NCBI GenBank assembly: GCA_011037195.1
Contig: JAAEAF010001929.1
Coordinates: 1-64,000, forward strand
Direction: 5' to 3'
Length of the DNA: 64,000 nucleotides
Source of the DNA: Triatoma infestans
Taxonomy: Eukaryota; Arthropoda; Insecta; Hemiptera; Reduviidae
Positions within the stretch are counted from its first letter, which is position 1, and each line of letters opens with the position of its first letter. Under the pieces are notes generated by a model. The model saw nothing but the letters and a program-made list of their open reading frames with translations. It was not told where the DNA came from and searched no databases. Below are positions 56,901 through 64,000 of the stretch, in pieces. Position numbers and translations under genes: made by a program.

Positions 56901-57460
56901 GCCTATCACGAGTGGGTTATACCCCGCCACTGCAGCCAACAGAGGCTTATTGTGCCATCCCCGTTAACCTCTAGTAGTTAAACTTTCCCTCCCTTAGGAG
57001 TTTGAGGACTTTCATTACCAGATCTTTTTGAGCTACCATCTCCTCAGGTCGCAAAGTACCAAAGGTCCCATACCTCAATTTAGTTATAGCTACGCAATCA
57101 AATAGCCGGTGGCGAACCGTTTCCTCCTCCTCCTCCTGACATAATCTGCACAAGGGTTCCACGCTGATAAGCCCTACCTTGTGATGAGTCCTGAATCTGC
57201 CATGACCCGTAAGTAGTCTCGTCACCAGAGAAATCTGGCTCCTAAGGGCCATACAGACTAAGGGCCATTTGGGTCCTTCGTTTACGCAGCCTTGGCATCA
57301 TCCTTTTGCTGTGTGTGGCACCTGGGCTCCCCCTCCAGAGCTCTTCATGCTTACCGCGACATTCCCTAATCGCTGCTCGAATCGCTCCGCCAGTGATCCC
57401 CAGGACAGGCTCTGGACCAATGAAAGGAGTTCTCGGGAGAGTTACTTCAGTACCAATATT
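56837..57460 (-). mobile_element. I/R1-type LINE 3' end with (AAT)n tail
   Basis: Minus strand: RNase H end around 57420 (PFIGPEPVLGI, IRAAIRECRGKHEELWR), C-terminal region, a short 3' UTR, then (AAT)n at 56837-56900. The poly-Asn open frame over the tail is an artefact. Confidence 0.8.
56971..57252 (-). pseudogene. LINE C-terminal Cys/His region
   Basis: SQISLVTRLLTGHGRFRTHH, VGLISVEPLCRLCQEEEEET and VRHRLFDCVAITKLRYGTFG show C-x2-C...H...C. A Glu run from (GAG)n sits inside it, as in the fragment at 14340. Upstream RNase H is in other frames. Confidence 0.85.
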
Positions 57461-59034
57461 TTAAAGTGGGTCTGCAACATCGATTTTATGTAGATATTTT
57501 CTTAGAAGGCTGCGTTGTATGACCAGGGTATTGATTTTCTCCTTAGTTTTACCAAAGTGATATATTGTGATAGGCATTAAAGCACTTTCCAGAAAGACTC
57601 CATTTTTCAACGGTTCCATAGGCGTTATTGAATGAGATTCGCAGGATAGCACAGGCATTCTCTTATCCAGCCTGTCGGTCTCCGTTTTCTTGAATATTCT
57701 TATGCCATGGCCTTGAGTGCCAGGAATGTCATCTCATTACGGCAGTCTTTAACAACCATCAAGCTGACGCAGTTTGCCTCCAAAGTTTTCTCCGTGGTGT
57801 CCTTATTTCTTGTTATGCATGGGCACAATTTAAAATTGTAAAGATTTCAGTGCCTGAAAGATTGGAGTGCTTCCGACGCTGATGCCGACGCTAGCCTGTA
57901 TAAAGTATACATCATTTTACCTCATATGCGAGTCAGCGTATAGTTTACATTCACGTCTCTGAGATTGTCATTCTGAAATTAAATTCAAAGAGGTTTTATC
58001 AGATGTGCTCCCCATTCCCATGATTGAGGAATTTTATCTTTCTGCATATGCACATAATGTCATCAATTAATAAACATAAAGAGATTGGCCAAATAATAAT
58101 GCAACAAAACAAAATATCCTATAAAGTCATTTTAAAAACGTAGTTTTAAGGAAATTTTCTGCAATGATAGTAGTTGTATTATTAATAGAATGATTTAAGC
58201 AACTTTTATCGTGATTCTCAAGGTTAGAAATTCATTGGACCGTTCAAGTTCATCCTATTCATTAAATAGATTTTATTTTCTTCTTTTTTTTTAATGCTTA
58301 TATTTTAAGAAATAATTGAGATGTAACTGTCGTAATAATAAAACAGTTAAATAAATACAGCAATTACTGGATTCATACTCAACATTCATAAATTAAAGTA
58401 AACATCTTCAACTTGTTTAATTAAATAAAATTGATTTGCTTTTTAAGCAGTAGTGAAATAATATGACAATCTTTGAATAAAGTTGTAATTTCAATCTGTA
58501 ACGAGCAAAAAGTTTTCTTTTTGTTTCAACTGTGAAATAATGTGACAATTATTAAGACAAAAGTAGTGAATGAACTTATTACTTTTAATCACAAGTCACA
58601 ATTGTGAGAAAAATGAATCTTATTCAACACTAACTAGCCCGACATCTAGCGGCAATACGCGCAAACAAGAACGTATTACAAAACAAATCCCAAATAGCAA
58701 CGGATTTGAGGTTATACCAAAGAAGGACAGGTTATAGAAAGTGGGAGAATTTGACTTGAACTAAAGTACATTCTCATTATATATTCACCTTTTATATACC
58801 TATAAGTTAAGAATCAGTTTAATGCGGTTGCAGAAAAAAATTAATATTCAACAAGTAAGTAAAGTATTTTTACACTCGTTCAGTTGTCACACACTCGCTG
58901 AACTCTTTTAGTCAATAACTGAACTCGATTAAAACAAACATGATGTTTGATAAATAACTTTAGATATTAAAATTAATAACAGTTTTGCAAATTTTAAGAT
59001 TAGATAAAAATGTATTTATTATTACTATTATTAT
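57461..59034. other. spacer with one dispersed repeat
   Basis: 57461-57850 is less AT-rich with short minus frames of unknown origin. 58195-58350 is a repeat shared with 3655-3832. No gene seen. Confidence 0.4.
58195..58350 (-). repeat. dispersed repeat shared with 3655-3832
   Basis: Reverse complement of the block described at 3655-3832, about 54 kb away. Confidence 0.6.
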
Positions 59035-59335
59035 CTGGGTGCTCGAAAGTGCAGGATCTAAGCGAATATGGCTCTTATCCCACCGCAAAAGAAGAAGGCT
59101 TCTCCTTAGAAGCTTTCCCCAGTAATCTACCGGTCTGATTAGAATATCTTAAGATATCCTTAATCTCCAACTCACTCAAATTCACTGACCTAGTAGTGGT
59201 TCACCGTTTCTCTAACTCATTGCAAGTCTGATATATGTGATTAGATGTCCTATTTCGTGTATGTGAGTAGGTGCCCAAGCGTATCCAGTCAAGATATCTA
59301 TCAAAGCTCAAAATTGTTTGTTACTCAGATAGAGA
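59035..59335 (-). pseudogene. I/R1-type LINE last codons and 3' UTR
   Basis: Minus strand keeps LSELEIKDILRYSNQTGRL (compare GELEFRDILGYCRLTGKL at 5860-5920), a UTR with AGATCCTGCACTTTCGAGCA and a (TAA)n-like tail at about 59015-59035. It is the same LINE family as 5160-6030. Confidence 0.7.
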
Positions 59336-59364
59336 GAGAAGACCTCTAGTCTTATAAATTACTT

Positions 59365-59995
59365 ACTTACTTACTGGTTGGCACTACAGTCCTCCAGGGA
59401 CCAAGGCCTCCTCAATTAGAGAATTCCAACGCTCTCAACCTCCATCTCCTCACCCCCATCTGTCTCAGGTTCTCTTCCACGTCGTCAAGCCATCTTTTTC
59501 TCGGTCTCCCTGTTTTCCTTCTACCTCCAGGTTTCCCCACACATAAGTCGACGTAGTAGTCTTTCTGCCGGCATCCTTTCAATGTGACCCAGCCATCGGA
59601 GTCTATTTTTCTTTATGAAGGACACCAAGTCAACGTCCCTATAGAGATCTCGAAGTTCTTGGTTCCTTCTTATTCGCCATACTCCGCATATTGGGCCATA
59701 TATGGCTCTCAGGATTTTACATACCCAGACATTAAGTCTTACTTCACTATCCTTAGTCACTATCAAGTCTCACTTCCGTATGCTACCACGGGCCTAATAA
59801 TGCCCTTATAAATGATAGCCTTTGTCTCGAGAGAGAGAAGGACCTAAACTTTACCGTGTTTCTTAAGGCATAGAAACATCTGCTACCAGCTGCTATCCTT
59901 GCCTTGATGTCTTCTTTTATATCATTATTATTTGTAATCCAGGCTCCCAGATATTTAAAGAGGCTTTCATGTCTTATACTTTTTAAACTTTTAGG
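59365..59995 (-). pseudogene. RTE-like LINE C-terminus and tail
   Basis: Minus strand: LGAWITNNNDIKEDIKARIA, SRCFYALRNTVK, VWVCKILRAIYGPICGVWRI, NQELRDLYRDVDLVSFIKKN and RLRWLGHIERMPAERLLRRL, then a Lys/Arg-rich linker and a final WRTVVPTSK with an (AAGT)n tail at 59365-59378. WLGHIERM is the typical end of RTE-like ORF2. A shift near 59530 and others break it. Confidence 0.8.
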
Positions 59996-60839
59996 CTGGA
60001 GACATTCGTCCGGGTACCACCAGTGCTTGTCTAAATCCCTGTTTGACTTATCTGATGCACAATCTCTTGGTGACGGCTACTGCTGGCTATAGCCGATTCG
60101 TGCGCCCTTTTATTGAGTCCACGCTGGATACCCACCCAGAAGAGCTCGACTCTTTTCTTTGAGCGAGGCGGCGGCTAAGTTACCCATTAGTTTGGAAATC
60201 CAGAACGGCTTACTCAGAGTCTTTACTTTGGGTTTCACTATCAGAAAATATCCTCACTTTATTAATTTCTCCCGGCCAAGCAGCAATATTTAATTTTGAT
60301 TCAGAATTGAATTTCAATTTATCAATATTCAATAAAAATTCAGGATGATAATGTTGTTGAAAATAAACACACAAACTGACACCTGTACTCACAATATTAT
60401 GAGAAAATTATTTTCTAATAATTTAAACGATCGCAGTATTTCTTCTTAAAGTAGAAAAATAAAGTAAAAAAAAAACATACGTTTCCTCCTATAATCCTCG
60501 TATATTGCTTTCTTTAAAATAATTTAAAAAGGTTATTAAGCACGAAAATTATAATTAATTTTGTCCGTTAAGAGAGAGACAAAAAAATGGACACATCTGA
60601 AGAGGTCTAATATTATGTGCTTACTTAGACGTGACCACTACGGACTACAAAAACTGATCACGTCTGATGTCGGAGACAGTTGTACGGCCCCCCACTAGAA
60701 AGAAGAGTTTAGAATTCCATTACTTCGTAATATTTCTATAGTACATCTTAAGTTTCTAATGTATAATGTTTCTTAATACTCTTTCATCAGTAGATTTGTT
60801 GAAAGTTCTGAGAAAAGAATCTTTCCACTAAAAGTACCA
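59996..60839. other. spacer, no gene recognised
   Basis: 60000-60200 is less AT-rich without a readable domain. Confidence 0.4.
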
Positions 60840-61080
60840 TTTCAAAAAACAATGTAAGTTCTGCTAACTATATATAATAGTGAAATAAATTAAAAGTACG
60901 GCTAGAATTCCAAATTTGAAGAAAATCGGTTAAGCGGAAGCGGAAGGAGTTTAGATTAATTATTGAATTGTTTGATTTTTGAATTTTCTCGAAACTTCTC
61001 GAACGATTTTTTTTTTTCTAAATTTGGAATGTTCACTGCATAGGGAACACTATGTAATGGGAACAAAGTTAATAAATTCG
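60840..61080 (+). repeat. CCGGAAGT-type repeat unit, variant family, copy 2
   Basis: GCTAGAATTCCAAATTTGAA, GAAAATCGGTTAAGCGGAAG and TTCTCGAAACTTCTCG correspond to 15640-15850. Confidence 0.5.
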
Positions 61081-61326
61081 CCATATATATATATCAATAG
61101 TTTCAATCTCCTAGACTCAATAGTTTCAAGTATCAACAGCAGCAAACGCTACCATTGAGCCTGCAAGCGCATGTCAACTATGCATATTACCTTCCCTGTA
61201 ACCTCCGCGGCAATATATTGGCAAATGAGCTTTCTCCTTAGAAAGACAATCACTTTCCCTATAATGTTGTTTATAAAAGTCGGAAACACTGGGAATAAAA
61301 AGCCTAAAATCAAAGGGCTTTTCATT

Positions 61327-61385
61327 CCGTCACCAGATAAACTTTGAAGAGTAAAGATCAGTCACCAGATAATATTTTAATGATA
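61327..61385 (+). repeat. 32-bp minisatellite, small outlying array
   Basis: Two units of the type GTCACCAGATAAACTTTGAA plus GAGTAAAGATCA, the same unit as the array at 62655. Confidence 0.8.
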
Positions 61386-61406
61386 GTAATGATTTCCTAC
61401 TGTTAT

Positions 61407-61767
61407 ATTATAATTGCAGGAGATCACGAAGAGAGATCAATAAAATTACATTAATCGTTTCGACGTTTCGACAAATTTATTTTTTTCGAAATAAATAAAA
61501 AAAAAAAACGGTTAAACGGGGTTACACATAATTTTCATTTAACACACTAAACAAAAACAAACAAAACTTGACAGAAAAAGTTGCTTATGTAATGAACTAT
61601 ATCATCACAAACAAACAAAAAAAATGAAAAAAAAATAATTTTCTCCGTTTAACCGTTTTTTTTTATTTTTATCACTGAAGAAGACAATAAATTTGTCGAA
61701 ACGTCGGATAATTTTTAAAAAAGTGTAATTTTATTGACCGCTCCTCGGGAATTCCTGCAATTATAAT
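61407..61767. repeat. foldback element with hammerhead-like cores
   Basis: Ends ATTATAATTGCAGG in inverted orientation. The arms share TCAATAAAATTACA, GACGTTTCGACAAATTTATT and an AAAACGGTTAAACGG block, with a ~100-bp non-repeated centre. A second, independent case of a hammerhead-bearing foldback (see 4618-4867). Confidence 0.75.
61675..61707 (+). ncRNA. hammerhead-like core
   Basis: CTGAAGA, extra A, GACAA...TTGTC (5-bp stem II), GAA, ACGT, C, GG. Stem I is weak here. The other foldback arm keeps only GTCGAAACGTCG. Confidence 0.45.
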
Positions 61768-62120
61768 AATTGAATGCAATTAAATATTTCAGGTCCGTGG
61801 ACTTTGGTTTCGGTCAAGGGGCACCATACTGAGGATGACCTTAGACTTCTTCAAGGAGGTAGGCATTGATTAGGAAAAGTTAGGGAGTATTGGGGAGCCC
61901 ATAATTATAGATTCTTTTGGGATAATTAACCACTACATCTATGATTGATGGCGCTGTATGTACTCTTTTCCTAGGCATAGTGGCGTGTATCTGTACACGC
62001 TTAGACTCGCTTTTCCCCCTTAAAAATTAGGGCACAAATGCATATGTTGCATGCATGACAACGTAATGTTATATCTACACACTAAAGCATTTTTTACATG
62101 TACATAAGGACTATACATAT
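61768..62120. other. spacer, no gene recognised
   Basis: Mixed composition, no motif. Confidence 0.4.
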
Positions 62121-62518
62121 TGTACTGTTTTTCCCTCTAAACTAGTTACTGCAACTAGTTTTAAGTGGGTTCGTATAGATAAAATACTCTAAACTTCAAT
62201 AAAGAAAACACCAGTTTATTGTCATACACAATAAATTACAAAATACAACACTTAATAATAATTACTTCACAGTTTAAATCACAAAAGTTCACTTTGTTCA
62301 CTTTTTATACACTTTTCACAAACCAGTGACTTCGTTTGTAACTGGAAAACTCTCCCAACTCTCTGCGGTCTCACCATTTATACCGGTAGAGAATCTTCTA
62401 GAACTTCCTCGATTTTTCTACAAAGAAATAGAGCACGTCGCCAGCGCTTCCTAGCGGCCACTAAGAGAACTTGAGGTTCCTACTTCCTCTCCTAGATGGC
62501 ACCATTGGCTGCATTAAA
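62121..62518 (-). mobile_element. solo LTR (ATAT target family), copy 2
   Basis: Reverse copy of 2833-3227: TGTACTGTTTTTCCCTCTAA at one end and ATGGCACCATTGGCTGCATT at the other. Flanked by ATAT (62117-62120 and 62519-62522). The terminal bases are mutated. Confidence 0.75.
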
Positions 62519-62654
62519 ATATTATATTTATGTGTATATATATATTTCTCGTTAAATGTCTGCTTTCAGTGTCCTCGTGACTGATGAGTACGCTGTGTCC
62601 CCCAGCAACTTAATTCAGTTGTGCAGCCTCATTGATCAAGGTCTTGTATCTCTC

Positions 62655-62965
62655 TAAAGAGTAAAAGATCAGTCGGCAGATAAACTTTGAAGACGTAAAG
62701 GTCAGTCGGCAGATAAATTCTTAAAGAGTAAAGATCAGTCACCAGGTGAACTTTTAAAGGGTAAATATCAGTCGGCAGATAAACTTTGAAGAATAAAGAT
62801 CAGTCACCTGATAAACTTTTAAAGTGTAAAGATCAGTCGGTAGATAAACTGTAAAAAATAAAGATCAGTCGGCAGATAAACTTTGAAGAGTAAAGGTAAG
62901 TTACCAGGTGAACTTTTAAAGAGTAAAGATCAGTCAGCAGATTAACTTTGAAGAAAACAGACGCC
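62655..62965 (+). repeat. 32-33-bp minisatellite, nine units
   Basis: Units of GAGTAAAGATCAGTC plus GGCAGATAAACTTTGAA, with two alternating variants (GTCGGCAGATAAACTTTGAA and GTCACCAGGTGAACTTTTAA). Confidence 0.9.
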
Positions 62966-64000
62966 AGATAAAACCTTAAGGAGTTCAAATCTTAAGATCA
63001 AGCTTTGAAAGTTCACCAAGCTCTGGCCCACATTATCTAATCCACCATTAAAACAAACCAGAGTTCTAATTAGAGCCACAAGAGCTCTTTAAGTGCCCCA
63101 ACAATCGCCAACGCCACAATTCTACTACATTCCATACATTAGGCTGCCAACATCACCACTCTTCGCACAGTCACTCTTACACTTATTTCAATCCCTTCTT
63201 CTCCTAACTAAGCAAAATATAATGTTGTGTTCTAAAGTGCAAGTAATCAATTTTTTATGTTCTTATTTCACCATTCATCAACTAATGTTCCTGCGACTGT
63301 TTACGCCTATCACTTTTATTTGAAGCATTTTTATTTGGGAAAATTGACTTTGAAAGACCTTTGGGTTAGGCTTAAATTTAAACAGCTGGGCTAGGTAGAG
63401 GGCGCTGTTAGGTATAAACAAATATAATCTCCAACCCTTTATAGAATGTAATCCAAGTCTAACTAAACGTTGCATAGGCATATCACTTTTATTTGTAACA
63501 TTTCTATAGGAAAATTAATTTTTAGGGCAATAGAACTAAACGTTTTGCTAATTACTAAACTAGTTTGCTCCACCCTTCGAAAAAAAATAGAAAGCGGAAA
63601 TTTTGTTTGTTCTAATTTTGATTGTCCTAGTTTTATATTATATTGCTTTGAATATTCTGTGACAGATTATTTATTTATTAATCTTTCCTATGATTTATTT
63701 ATTTCCAACATTATTGATGTAAACAATTCAATATTTCTTCCATCATATATTATCTCTCTGACATAAATGAAAGTACTTTTTAATACATCTATTATAGTAC
63801 AGTAAAGTTTATAAAAGGAGCACTGTTCTCTGTTGATTCAGATGTAGTTTGCTTTCAGTGTAATCCATTATTTCCGAATGGTAAACTTTATTAAGGAAGA
63901 TGAAAGTACAGTTTCTATTTTCAATTGTCAAAGTTGTTTGAATGTCCGTTCCACTTTATTTGCAAACTCACATTTTGAATTTCTGTCACCATTGTTCAAG
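62966..64000. other. spacer, no gene recognised
   Basis: Open frames at 63093, 63278 and 63470 show no motif. 63305-63345 (CACTTTTATTTG...GGGAAAATTGACTTTGAA) faintly resembles the MITE-like unit. Confidence 0.4.

Noticed and set aside
56745..56939. Open frame with a long Asn run
   Set aside because: It is the translation of the (AAT)n tail of a LINE.
62578..62620. CTGATGAG resembling a hammerhead core
   Set aside because: No GAAA follows at the required distance and there is no stem I partner.

Overview
The window is AT-rich, gene-poor nuclear DNA from an arthropod, most likely an insect. The clearest clue is a nuclear copy of mitochondrial COX1 (22340-22874) that reads well only with the invertebrate mitochondrial code (TGA as Trp, AGA as Ser). 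The transposon mix fits too: rosa-like DD41D and other mariners, Tc1, hAT, Jockey, RTE-like and RNase H-bearing I/R1-like LINEs, BEL/Pao, a Ty3/Gypsy-like element primed by tRNA-Leu, and tRNA-derived SINEs. I found no host gene that I can defend. Nearly all recognisable coding sequence is transposon protein, mostly frameshifted or truncated.

Layout. 1-6.0 kb: a 1.17 kb mariner with ~205-bp terminal inverted repeats, LTR-like repeats with a solo LTR nested inside one, a mariner N-terminal scrap, a foldback carrying hammerhead-like cores, and an I/R1-type LINE 3' end. 6-16.8 kb: the first copies of an abundant MITE-like family, a tRNA-Thr-like SINE, a Tc1 fragment fused to the 5' end of a Ty3/Gypsy-like element, and a 702-bp palindrome of two tail-to-tail LTR-like units with a 4-bp target duplication. 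17.5-25.6 kb: a mariner with an internal inverted duplication, the COX1 insertion, and a 5'-truncated LINE with a 19-bp target duplication. 26-35.2 kb: dense copies of the MITE-like family; one copy contains a hAT, which itself contains a LINE reverse-transcriptase fragment. 36.3-41.6 kb: a BEL/Pao pol 3' end interrupted by a mariner and a SINE, two opposed Jockey fragments, a 39-bp minisatellite and another MITE-like copy. 43-51.5 kb: a deleted mariner, the second Ty3/Gypsy-like LTR with a triplicated primer-binding site, an RTE-like LINE and a second SINE type. 53.9-64 kb: more LINE 3' ends, a second hammerhead foldback, a second solo LTR at an ATAT target, and a 32-bp minisatellite.

The genes do not form a pathway. 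The structure is nested insertion history. The most unusual signals are (i) hammerhead-ribozyme-like cores at about seven places, often in foldbacks, of the kind known from Penelope-like elements although no Penelope reverse transcriptase is visible; (ii) the local density of an apparently non-autonomous family built from ~300-bp tandem units starting CCGGAAGT; and (iii) the palindromic LTR-like element whose two outer ends are both left ends. All identifications come from reading the sequence; no database search was possible.
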